Positions 5,799-12,902 of a stretch of 15,096 nt of DNA are shown piece after piece. This DNA is from JAHRAH01 sp051009015 (GTDB taxonomy: Bacteria > Pseudomonadota > Gammaproteobacteria > Tethybacterales > Persebacteraceae): NCBI GenBank assembly GCA_051009015.1, contig JBPCWZ010000155.1:1-15096 (forward strand), in the 5' to 3' direction. How positions within the stretch are numbered: the first letter of the stretch is position 1; every line of letters starts with the position of its first letter. Both the position numbers and the translations under genes were made by a program. The notes below the pieces were generated by a model. The model saw only the letters and a program-made list of their open reading frames with translations. It did no database searches and was not told the DNA's origin.

Positions 5799-6860
5799 AT
5801 GCTTAACTTCCTGCGCGCCCTGTGCGTGATTTTCCTTGCCGCCATCATCGGCGGGGCGGCTTTCGCCGATGATGGCAAAACAGATTTGCATTGGGCGGCG
5901 TTGCTTGGCAAAGTTGCCGAAGTCAATCGCTTGATTAACGGTGGGGCGGATGTTAACACCAAAGATAACGGTGGCAAGACACCTTTGCATGGTGCGGCAA
6001 GGGAGGGTATAACCGAAACCGCGCTTGCCCTTATCAAAGTGGGAGCGGATGTTAACGCCAAAGATAACGGTGGCGAGACGCCTTTGCATGGTGCGGCAGA
6101 GCGGGGTACAACCGAAATTGCGCTTGCCCTTATTAAGGCGGGAGCGGATGTTAACGCCAAAGATAACGATGGCAATACGCCTTTGTATAAAAATTCGTTT
6201 TGGTTTAAGATATGGGGCGACAAACACGAAAGAGCATATGCTCTAACCGAAACAGCACTCGCTCTCATTAAATCAGGGGCGGATGTTAACGCCAATAAAT
6301 ATGGCAATACGCCTTTTCATGGTGCGGCATCGGCAGGTCAAACTGAAGTCGTGCTTGCCCTTATCAAAGCGAAAGCAGATGTTAATGCCAAAAATAACGA
6401 AGGTTGGACGCCTTTGCATAGCACTTTGGTTGAACTTGTGAGACGGAATGACAAACCCGAAAGAGCATATGCTCTAACCGAAACAGCACTCGCTCTCATT
6501 GAAGCAGAGGCAAATGTTAACGCCAAAATTGATGACTATACGCCTTTGCATATAGCAACAGAGGTGTGTGGAATCGGAATTGCAAGGGCTCTTGTTGAGG
6601 CGGGAGCGGATACTAACGCCAAAACAAAAAAGGGCTGGACGGCTCTTCATAATGTGGCAAAGGGTTGCAATACCCCGGGCGGGCTTGATTTGGCTCTTGC
6701 CTTTGTCAAAGCGGGGGCGGATATTGACGGACAAAACGAATTCGGCGAAACACCTTTGGATTTAGCCATAGCCGAGCATGGCAAAGACAGCAGAATGGCA
6801 CAATTTCTGCTTAAAAACGAAAGTGCGTGGCAAAAGGCAAAAAGATGGTTTGACGACTAA
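5799..6860 (+). CDS. exported ankyrin-repeat protein
   Basis: A 353-residue protein with a Sec signal peptide (MLNFLRALCVIFLAAIIGGA..., cleavage after AFA23) and then about nine ankyrin repeats to the end. Each shows the family pattern TPLHGAA...ALALIKAGADVNAKD. Ankyrin repeats bind other proteins, so a periplasmic or secreted binding role is likely; no enzymatic domain is seen. Two repeats (near residues 128-150 and 205-227) carry about 10 to 12 extra residues ending in ERAYALTE, encoded by a near-identical 51-bp duplication. An in-frame ATG at 5676 has a better ribosome binding site (GGAG, seven bases before) and its own signal-like segment, giving a 394-aa form. I chose 5799 because the classical signal peptide starts there and a promoter lies between. 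The gene is visibly more AT-rich than its neighbours and is followed 21 bases later by the Imm-like gene. Confidence 0.82.
   Translation: MLNFLRALCVIFLAAIIGGAAFADDGKTDLHWAALLGKVAEVNRLINGGADVNTKDNGGKTPLHGAAREGITETALALIKVGADVNAKDNGGETPLHGAAERGTTEIALALIKAGADVNAKDNDGNTPLYKNSFWFKIWGDKHERAYALTETALALIKSGADVNANKYGNTPFHGAASAGQTEVVLALIKAKADVNAKNNEGWTPLHSTLVELVRRNDKPERAYALTETALALIEAEANVNAKIDDYTPLHIATEVCGIGIARALVEAGADTNAKTKKGWTALHNVAKGCNTPGGLDLALAFVKAGADIDGQNEFGETPLDLAIAEHGKDSRMAQFLLKNESAWQKAKRWFDD
6219..6500 (+). repeat. 51-bp direct repeat (6219-6269 and 6450-6500) with 14-bp palindrome
   Basis: The two 51-base copies differ at one base (6226 A, 6457 C) and lie 231 bases (77 codons) apart, in frame. 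Each contains the perfect palindrome AGAGCATATGCTCT (6231-6244 and 6462-6475). They encode DK[H/P]ERAYALTETALALI in two ankyrin units. The near identity suggests recent duplication or gene conversion within the gene. Confidence 0.85.
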
Positions 6861-6881
6861 TCACAAAACACGGAGAAAACG

Positions 6882-7082
6882 ATGGAAGCATTCTTGGGAA
6901 TATGGCTAATCATCTTTGGTATATTTGTGGTGCTGTTGCCGGGCTTAATCGCTCGGCATCGGCGGCATCGCAACACAACGGCAATATTCGTCTGCGCGAT
7001 AGTGGGCATATTGTTTTACGGCATCGGCTGGCTTATCGCGCTGATTTGGTCTTTGACCGATAATGTCAAGCGGGAGGAGTAG
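6882..7082 (+). CDS. superinfection immunity (Imm)-like small membrane protein
   Basis: A 66-residue protein with two hydrophobic helices: residues about 5-23 (LGIWLIIFGIFVVLLPGLI) and 32-57, ending GWLIALIWSLT. A basic loop (RHRRHRN) lies between and a charged tail (VKREE) after. The layout and the G-I-G-W-L-I-A-L-I-W signature match the superinfection immunity family (T4 Imm-like), whose phage members block injection of DNA by a second phage. Homologues are also common on bacterial chromosomes with unknown roles. CGGAGAAAACG gives a ribosome binding site before ATG 6882. It lies 21 bases after the ankyrin gene, so co-transcription is likely. A defence role is inference from family. Confidence 0.65.
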   Translation: MEAFLGIWLIIFGIFVVLLPGLIARHRRHRNTTAIFVCAIVGILFYGIGWLIALIWSLTDNVKREE

Positions 7083-7196
7083 TCCGCCCCCTTCGGCTCG
7101 GCAAAGACTGCAAAAGCGGCATGGTTGCAAAACCGCCGCTTGCCTTTGGCATCGCAGGTAAAGCAGTGGTTATCGCCGCCCGCTTTCGCGGCAGAA
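7083..7196. terminator. convergent intergenic region with hairpin at 7114-7141
   Basis: AAGCGGC (7114-7120) pairs with GCCGCTT (7135-7141), continued by GGTT/AACC (7123-7126 and 7131-7134) closing a GCAA loop, with two unpaired bases on one side. On the minus strand it runs into TTTTGC, on the plus strand into GCCTTTGG. It sits between the convergent Imm-like and ATPase genes and probably terminates one or both. I see no gene in this stretch. Confidence 0.45.
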
Positions 7197-8384
7197 TTAT
7201 TTCAGCCACTGCCACTTTGCCTCCCTTGCATAATAAATACGATGGAATAAAGACGGGAAACGATAGACGCCGCGCTCCCCTTTCACCGATATAATCCCGC
7301 CAAGGTCGCGCATGCGCTTGAGAAAATTGGCAAGCCCCTTTTTTTCGTTATCGGTCAAAAATCCCGGCGCGAGCAGTTCTTGTTTTGTGAACTGCACACC
7401 CGACTTCGTGGCAATTTTGCCGAGTATAGAACGGTAATCTTTGCCCTGCAACGCATTGACAACCTCCCGTTGCAGAAAACGCTCGCCGATTGACCGCATA
7501 GCCATAAGAACGCCACTAGTGACTTGCTCTTTGGTTATGTTTTTGTCGTTTGCCATTCGCCAGACGGCATCGCCAATTTCGTGTGCGATTGTCGGCATAC
7601 CTCCACATAAACTAGAGAGGAGGGTAATATCTATGTCATCCATAGACGCTCCGGTGCGTTTGAACGCACCACGAAAAAAAATCTCGCTTTCCTCCAATTG
7701 CCAAAGTTGCACGCGCATAAGCGGGTCAAAACAGCGGGCTACCGAAGGGTTGTTTTTGCACATGGCATCAAGCCGCTCTTCCAAACCGACAAAAATCATG
7801 CACACCGGCACGGGCTTTTTGCGCGTGGTCAGTCCATCCACCATGCTTTTGATGCCATGTGCGAAAAAGTTTTCACCGGCGATGCCGTTGATGTCGTCAA
7901 ACACCAGCGTCAAAACATCCTTTCCGCTTTTGGCGGCGAGATGCGCGAGTTGCTCGGCAAAAAATTCCATCGTGTCCGGCAATTCGCTGTCCGGCAAATT
8001 CAGCCGCAACCGCATTCCAAACATGCCGACTTCCTCAACCCGCTTACCAAACTGCTGCCGCATTATTTCCCACCACGGTTTGTCGCGGCTTGCTTCCAGC
8101 ACACGATGATATGTCGCTTTTGCCATTTCGCCCAGGGAATTGACGCCGCCCAGCGGGACATGCGCGAAAAGCGCGTTTTCGTTTCTTTCGGCGGCGATTC
8201 CGGCAAAAGCGGCAAGCGAAGTTTTGCCAATGCCGCGCTCGCCGCTAATCCATGCCGTTGTGATAGTGCCGCTTTTTGCCCGGCGCACGGCGGCGAGCAA
8301 AGCGTCAATGTGGTCTTCGCGACCGGTGAAGATATCCGCCGCCGCCGGTTGGCGCGGGGTGAAGGGGCTAGTGTCGGGGTTCAT
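7197..8384 (-). CDS. AAA/STAND-like ATPase with C-terminal winged-helix-like region
   Basis: A 395-residue P-loop ATPase. FTGREDHIDALL (19-30) is the typical lead-in of AAA_16/Orc-like proteins. Walker A is GERGIGKTS (48-56) and Walker B is LTLVFDD (158-164). LCGGMPTIAHEIGDA (259-273) resembles the sensor-2 region of Orc/STAND ATPases. Residues from about 310 (DYRSILGKIATKSG to GERGVYRFPSL) resemble a winged helix. No nuclease or other effector domain is attached, so it may act as a regulator, a loader or one half of a two-component device. Its ATG overlaps the aceE stop as ATGA (8384-8381) and no ribosome binding site is evident, so translation is probably coupled to aceE. A metabolic role is not obvious. 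It could be a transferred defence or regulatory gene. Specific function unknown. Confidence 0.78.
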   Translation of the reverse strand: MNPDTSPFTPRQPAAADIFTGREDHIDALLAAVRRAKSGTITTAWISGERGIGKTSLAAFAGIAAERNENALFAHVPLGGVNSLGEMAKATYHRVLEASRDKPWWEIMRQQFGKRVEEVGMFGMRLRLNLPDSELPDTMEFFAEQLAHLAAKSGKDVLTLVFDDINGIAGENFFAHGIKSMVDGLTTRKKPVPVCMIFVGLEERLDAMCKNNPSVARCFDPLMRVQLWQLEESEIFFRGAFKRTGASMDDIDITLLSSLCGGMPTIAHEIGDAVWRMANDKNITKEQVTSGVLMAMRSIGERFLQREVVNALQGKDYRSILGKIATKSGVQFTKQELLAPGFLTDNEKKGLANFLKRMRDLGGIISVKGERGVYRFPSLFHRIYYAREAKWQWLK

Positions 8385-11074
8385 AGCAACAGCGGGTTGG
8401 GGGCTTTGGGGTTTATTTGGTATTTTTTTATTGCCGCTTTGACGGTTGCCGCCGGGATTTTGTTGTCTTGGAGGAGTTGCGACAAGGCGGTTTGGGTTAT
8501 GTGGTGGCGGTCTACTTCAAAGTGACGGCGCAACTTTTGGCGGGTGTCGGACCTGCCGAAGCCGTCTGTTCCCAATGTCGCATAGCGGGCGGGGACGAAG
8601 GCGCGAATCTGCTCGGCATACAAAGCAATATAATCGGTCGCCGCGATTACCGGCGACTCTTCGCCGCCCAGCAACTTGCCGACATGCGAAAGCATTGGTT
8701 TTTTGGCATCCGGCTGCAGGCGGTTTTGGCGCGCGCATTCCCTGCCGTCTCTTGCCAGCATATTAAAACTTGTCACGCTGAAAACATCGGCGGCGATGCC
8801 AAAATCTTCTTCCAACATTTTTGCCGCCGCAACCGCTTCCGGCAATATCGCGCCGCCGCCGAGCAGGCGCACTTTTGCTTTTGGCTTTTTCATTTTGCTT
8901 TTTTGCAAAAGATGCATGCCGCGCAGGATATTCTCCTCCGCCCCTTCGGGCAACTTCGGATGATGATAGTTTTCGTTCATCAGGGTAATGTAATAAAACT
9001 CGTCGCGCCCCTTTTCCAGCATTTGCGAAAGCCCTTCGCGGATAATCACCGCCAGTTCGCAGGCATAAGCCGGGTCGTAGGAGCGGCAGTTTGGTATCAG
9101 ATGCGCTTGCACTTGACTGTGCCCGTCTTCGTGCTGCAAACCTTCGCCGTTCAGAGTCGTCCTCCCCGCTGTTGCGCCGAGCAAAAAGCCGCGCGCGCGC
9201 ATATCGCCCGCAGCCCATGCCAAATCTCCCACGCGCTGAAAGCCGAACATGGAATAGAAGATAAAAAACGGCACCATCGCCAGCCCGCAGTTGGCATAGG
9301 CAGTCGCCGCGGCTATCCACGATGACATTCCCCCGGCTTCGCAGATGCCTTCTTGAAGTATCTGCCCTTTTTTGTCTTCGCGGTAATACATCATCTGGTC
9401 GGCATCTTCCGGGCGGTATTGTTGCCCGCTTTCGGAATAGATGCCCAATTGACGAAACATCCCTTCCATGCCGAAAGTGCGCGATTCGTCCGGTACTATC
9501 GGGACAATGCGCTCGCCGATATTCTTGTCGCGCGTCAGCGAGCCGAGCATGCGCACAAAAGCCATTGTCGTGGAAAACTGCCGCTCGCCGGAATCTTCCA
9601 AAAGCGCGCCAAACATGGATAAGGGCGGCGCCTGCAATTGTTCCGCACAAGGTTTTCGCATTGGCAAACCGCCGCCCATTGCTTTTATCCTGTCGTGCAG
9701 ATAACGCATCTCCGGCGAATCTTCCGGCGGTTTGTAAAAAGGCACATCTTCTATCTTGTCGTCCGCCACCGGCACGCGAAACTTGTCGCGCACGCGGCGG
9801 ATGGCATCGGCGCTTATCTTCTTTTTTTGATGGACGATATTGCGCGCTTCGCCGGCATCGCCCATTCCGTATCCTTTGATGGTTTTTGCCAGTATCACCG
9901 TCGGCTGCCCGTTGTGGCTGCTTGCGGCATGATAGGCGGCATATACTTTGTGCGGGTCGTGCCCGCCGCGGTTCAGCCGCCAAATGTCGTCGTCGGTCAT
10001 ATCGGCGACCATCGCCCGCAACTCGGGGCTGGCGCCAAAAAAATGCTCGCGGATGTATGCGCCGCTGTTGGCGCGGTAGGTTTGATAATCGCCGTCAAGC
10101 GCGTCCAGCATGCGCTTTTTTAATATGCCTTTTTTGTCGCGGTAGAGCAGGGCGTCCCAATACGACCCCCACACGACTTTGATGACATTCCATCCCGCGC
10201 CGCGAAAGACCGATTCCAATTCCTGTATTATCTTGCCGTTGCCGCGCACGGGGCCATCCAATCTTTGCAAGTTGCAATTGACGACAAAAGTAAGATTGTC
10301 CAAACCCTCGCGCGCCGCCAGAGATATCGCTCCGAGTGATTCCGGCTCGTCCATTTCGCCGTCGCCCATAAAAGCCCACACTTTGCGCCCGCCGTCTTTG
10401 CCTTTTCCGGTCAAGCCGCGGTTTTGCAAATAGCGCAAAAAGCGCGCCTGATATATCGCCATTATCGGGCCCAAGCCCATGGACACAGTCGGAAACTGCC
10501 AAAAATGCGGCATCAGCCACGGATGCGGATAGGAACTCAATCCGTTGCCATCCACTTCGGAGCGGAAGTTTTCCAGTTGCTGTTCGGATATGCGCCCTTC
10601 CAAAAAGGCGCGGGCGTAGATGCCGGGTGCCGAATGCCCCTGAAAATAGACCAAATCGCCGTTGTCGCCGCCGCGGAAGAAATGGTTAAAGCCGACATCA
10701 TACAAAGTCGCCGCCGAGGCGAAAGAGGCGATATGCCCGCCGAGGTCGCCGGGTTTGCGGTTTGCCCGCACGACCATCGCCAGCGCATTCCAGCGGATGA
10801 TGGAACGAATGCGGTGTTCCAATTCCGCATTGCCGGGCGAGGGTTTTTGTTGCGGCGGCGGTATGGTGTTGATATAGGCGGTGTTGGCGGAATAGGGCAG
10901 GTATGCGCCGTTGCGCCGCGCCTGGTCTATGAGTTTTTCCAGCAGGAAGTGGGCGCGCTCGGGACCCTGATGGGCGATGACGGCTTCCAGGGCTTCCTGC
11001 CACTCGCGGGTTTCTTCGGCGTCAATGTCGTTTTGCGGTTGCGGTTTGTTAGTCATAATGTTGGATTTTGCCAT
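8381..11074 (-). CDS. aceE: pyruvate dehydrogenase E1 component, homodimeric type
   Basis: Thiamin-diphosphate-dependent E1 of the pyruvate dehydrogenase complex. It decarboxylates pyruvate and passes the acetyl group to the lipoyl domains of E2. About 897 aa, close to the 887 aa of E. coli AceE and alignable end to end. The TPP motif runs from GDGEMDEPES to NCNLQRLDGP. Conserved catalytic blocks are NRGGHDP, DESRTFGMEGMFRQ and GEGLQHEDGHS, and LGTDGFGRSDTR is near the C-terminus. Two in-frame ATGs are plausible, 11074 and 11056 (897 or 891 aa), neither with a clear ribosome binding site. I chose 11074 because a TATACA box (11094-11089) predicts a start about eight bases before it. Divergent from yfcG with only 29 bases between. 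Unusually, the next gene is an overlapping ATPase and not aceF (E2), so E2 and E3 must be encoded elsewhere. Confidence 0.95.
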   Translation of the reverse strand: MAKSNIMTNKPQPQNDIDAEETREWQEALEAVIAHQGPERAHFLLEKLIDQARRNGAYLPYSANTAYINTIPPPQQKPSPGNAELEHRIRSIIRWNALAMVVRANRKPGDLGGHIASFASAATLYDVGFNHFFRGGDNGDLVYFQGHSAPGIYARAFLEGRISEQQLENFRSEVDGNGLSSYPHPWLMPHFWQFPTVSMGLGPIMAIYQARFLRYLQNRGLTGKGKDGGRKVWAFMGDGEMDEPESLGAISLAAREGLDNLTFVVNCNLQRLDGPVRGNGKIIQELESVFRGAGWNVIKVVWGSYWDALLYRDKKGILKKRMLDALDGDYQTYRANSGAYIREHFFGASPELRAMVADMTDDDIWRLNRGGHDPHKVYAAYHAASSHNGQPTVILAKTIKGYGMGDAGEARNIVHQKKKISADAIRRVRDKFRVPVADDKIEDVPFYKPPEDSPEMRYLHDRIKAMGGGLPMRKPCAEQLQAPPLSMFGALLEDSGERQFSTTMAFVRMLGSLTRDKNIGERIVPIVPDESRTFGMEGMFRQLGIYSESGQQYRPEDADQMMYYREDKKGQILQEGICEAGGMSSWIAAATAYANCGLAMVPFFIFYSMFGFQRVGDLAWAAGDMRARGFLLGATAGRTTLNGEGLQHEDGHSQVQAHLIPNCRSYDPAYACELAVIIREGLSQMLEKGRDEFYYITLMNENYHHPKLPEGAEENILRGMHLLQKSKMKKPKAKVRLLGGGAILPEAVAAAKMLEEDFGIAADVFSVTSFNMLARDGRECARQNRLQPDAKKPMLSHVGKLLGGEESPVIAATDYIALYAEQIRAFVPARYATLGTDGFGRSDTRQKLRRHFEVDRHHITQTALSQLLQDNKIPAATVKAAIKKYQINPKAPNPLLL

Positions 11075-11095
11075 TAAAACGCCAAAATGTATAAT
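11068..11095 (+). promoter_or_regulatory. promoter of yfcG, overlapping the aceE promoter region
   Basis: TTGCCA (11068-11073) and TATAAT (11090-11095) are 16 bases apart. The predicted start near 11102 is two bases before the yfcG ATG, so the mRNA would be essentially leaderless. On the other strand the same bases give TATACA (11094-11089) for aceE. The two promoters physically overlap and should compete for RNA polymerase. Confidence 0.5.
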
Positions 11096-11103
11096 GCAGG
11101 GCG

Positions 11104-11802
11104 ATGATAGATTTGTATTACTGGCCGACGCCAAACGGACACAAGGCGGCAATATTCCTTCGCGAGGCGCAGTTGGCGCATCGTGTTGTGCCGGTCAATA
11201 TCGGCGCGGGCGAGCAGTTTGCGCCGTCTTTTCTCGCCATCGCGCCAAACAACCGCATTCCGGCGATAGTGGATATTGACGCGGCGGGCGGCAAACCTCT
11301 GGCGGTTTTTGAGTCCGGCGCGATATTGTTGTATCTTGCCGAAAAGACCGGCAAGTTTATGCCGCCGGATGCCGACAAGCGCGGGCGTTATGAAGTGCTG
11401 CAGTGGCTGATGTGGCAGATGGGCGGCTTGGGCCCGATGCTGGGGCAGAATCATCATTTTCGCAAATACGCGCCGGAGAAAGTTGAATATGCCATTTCCC
11501 GCTACGAAAAAGAAGCGATGCGCCTTTATGCGGTGCTGGATAAACAACTTGCGGGGCGCGATTATATTTGCGGGGCGTATTCCATTGCCGATATGGCGTG
11601 TTATCCGTGGACGAAACCTTTTGAGATGCAAGGCATTGATATCGGCGAATATCCCAATGTTGCCGGATGGATGGCGCGGGTTGCCGCCCGCCCGGCTGTT
11701 GCCGGGGTGTATGAAGATGCCAAAGCAATAGCGTCAAAACTGGACGGCGAAGCGGCACACAAGATATTGTTCGGGCAAACCGCGCCGTCCATGCCGGTTT
11801 GA
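11104..11802 (+). CDS. yfcG: glutathione S-transferase-like disulfide-bond oxidoreductase (YfcG type)
   Basis: Nu-class GST-fold protein. E. coli YfcG and YghU have little classic transferase activity but strong glutathione-dependent disulfide reductase activity in the cytoplasm. The N-terminus MIDLYYWPTPNGHK carries the Thr9 and Asn11 that replace the usual catalytic residue in YfcG. FESGAILLYLAEKTG is the glutathione-binding region, and LQWLMWQMGGLGPMLGQNHHF is nearly identical to the E. coli protein. The helical C-terminal domain holds YSIADMACYPW. 232 aa, a little longer than E. coli YfcG (215). The stop overlaps the TTG start of cobB as TTGA, so the two are probably one operon. Divergent from aceE. 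Confidence 0.9.
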   Translation: MIDLYYWPTPNGHKAAIFLREAQLAHRVVPVNIGAGEQFAPSFLAIAPNNRIPAIVDIDAAGGKPLAVFESGAILLYLAEKTGKFMPPDADKRGRYEVLQWLMWQMGGLGPMLGQNHHFRKYAPEKVEYAISRYEKEAMRLYAVLDKQLAGRDYICGAYSIADMACYPWTKPFEMQGIDIGEYPNVAGWMARVAARPAVAGVYEDAKAIASKLDGEAAHKILFGQTAPSMPV

Positions 11803-12521
11803 CGGGCGAAAAAGAAGGGGCGTCATCGGCGCCTTTTGGCAATATTGTCGTTTTGACCGGCGCGGGCATTTCGGCGGAATCCGGCTTGCGGACTTTTCGG
11901 GCGGCGGATGGTTTGTGGGAAAACCACCGCATAGAAGATGTCGCGACTCCGGAAGGTTTCGCCCGCGACCGCGCGCTTGTGCATCGTTTTTACAACGCCC
12001 GCCGCGCGCAGTTGAAAACAACAAAGCCGAATGCGGCGCATTTTGCCCTTGCGGCTTTTGAGCGCGCGCATTGCAAAAGGGGCGGCGGTTTTTTGCTGAT
12101 AACGCAAAATGTTGATGATTTGCACGAGCGCGCCGGAAGTTGCGAGATGGTGCATTTGCATGGCGAGTTATTAAAAATGCGCTGCACATTATGCGGCAAG
12201 GCGATGGCGGCAAAAGGCGACATAAACAAGGATGACAAATGCCCGTTATGCGCACAAGCGGGCGGTTTGCGCCCGGATATCGTCTGGTTTGGCGAAATGC
12301 CGCATTTTTTGCCGCGCATAAACGATGCGCTTGGCGAATGCGATTATTTCGTATCAATCGGCACTTCGGGCAATGTTTATCCGGCGGCGGGTTTTGCCGG
12401 TATCGCCAAACAAGCGGGTGCAAAATGCGTTGAATTAAACTTGGAGCCGACTGCAACAATCTTTGAAGAATCCCGCTACGGCAAAGCAACCGAAACAGTG
12501 CCAAAGTTTTTCACCTTATAA
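11799..12521 (+). CDS. cobB: NAD-dependent protein deacylase, class III sirtuin
   Basis: Removes acyl groups from lysine side chains using NAD+, regulating enzymes such as acetyl-CoA synthetase. All sirtuin landmarks are present: GAGISAESGLRTFR (21-34), TQNVDDLH (102-109), catalytic His121 in HLHGEL, four zinc cysteines (C129, C132, C148, C151) and GTSGNVYPAAG (188-198). YNAR at residues 65-68 matches the Tyr-x-x-Arg pair that lets CobB and SIRT5 accept succinyl and malonyl groups. No ATG fits the N-terminus. The TTG at 11799 overlaps the yfcG stop by four bases and is the likely start (240 aa). Reads convergently into yraN with 13 bases between stops. E. coli CobB also exists in a longer form with an N-terminal extension that is absent here. 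Confidence 0.92.
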   Translation: MTGEKEGASSAPFGNIVVLTGAGISAESGLRTFRAADGLWENHRIEDVATPEGFARDRALVHRFYNARRAQLKTTKPNAAHFALAAFERAHCKRGGGFLLITQNVDDLHERAGSCEMVHLHGELLKMRCTLCGKAMAAKGDINKDDKCPLCAQAGGLRPDIVWFGEMPHFLPRINDALGECDYFVSIGTSGNVYPAAGFAGIAKQAGAKCVELNLEPTATIFEESRYGKATETVPKFFTL

Positions 12522-12534
12522 CTCCTGCTGCCGC

Positions 12535-12897
12535 TTATGGCAAAAAGGCGTTTTTCAGCCATTTTATGTTGCCTTTGCCGTCGGTCAGTATCGCGTCAAA
12601 GCGGCAGGGGGCGGGGAATGGCAACTTTGCCAGATAGTGTGCGGCGGCGGCGCGCAGTTTTTTTTGTTTGGACGGCGTGATGCTTGCCGCCGCATCAATA
12701 ATGCTGCCGCGTTTGCGCACTTCAACAAAGATAATATCGCCATCGTCTTCGGCGATGATATCCACTTCGCCAAAGCGGATTTGATAGTTGCGCTGCAAAA
12801 TGCGGCAGTTGTGCTTTTGCAAATAAGCCGCCGCAATATCTTCGGCGGCAAAACCTTCGGCGCGCCTGTTTTTGCCGATGATACCGCGCAATAGCAT
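12535..12897 (-). CDS. yraN: UPF0102 / YraN family protein, nuclease-like fold
   Basis: A 120-residue member of the YraN family (UPF0102), a small, widely conserved protein with a restriction-endonuclease-like fold and no settled function. The core reads GEVDIIAEDDGDIIFVEVRKR with Glu44, Asp46 and Glu59. The usual ExK lysine is replaced by Arg61, as in many family members. AEGFAAEDIAAAYLQKHNCRIL is the typical N-terminal helix. Its ATG lies five bases downstream of the lpoA-like stop, so the two are one operon, the arrangement seen widely in gamma- and betaproteobacteria beside rsmI. Confidence 0.9.
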   Translation of the reverse strand: MLLRGIIGKNRRAEGFAAEDIAAAYLQKHNCRILQRNYQIRFGEVDIIAEDDGDIIFVEVRKRGSIIDAAASITPSKQKKLRAAAAHYLAKLPFPAPCRFDAILTDGKGNIKWLKNAFLP

Positions 12898-12902
12898 CCG
12901 GC

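Noticed and set aside
7083..7196. tRNA gene between the Imm-like and ATPase genes
   Set aside because: The hairpin does not fold into a cloverleaf, and there is no TTCGA-type T-loop or acceptor stem pairing.
8763..9983. Long minus-strand open frame (406 codons) inside aceE
   Set aside because: Same strand but another frame of aceE, which aligns end to end with E. coli AceE. The translation is Arg/Ala/Gly-rich without motifs.
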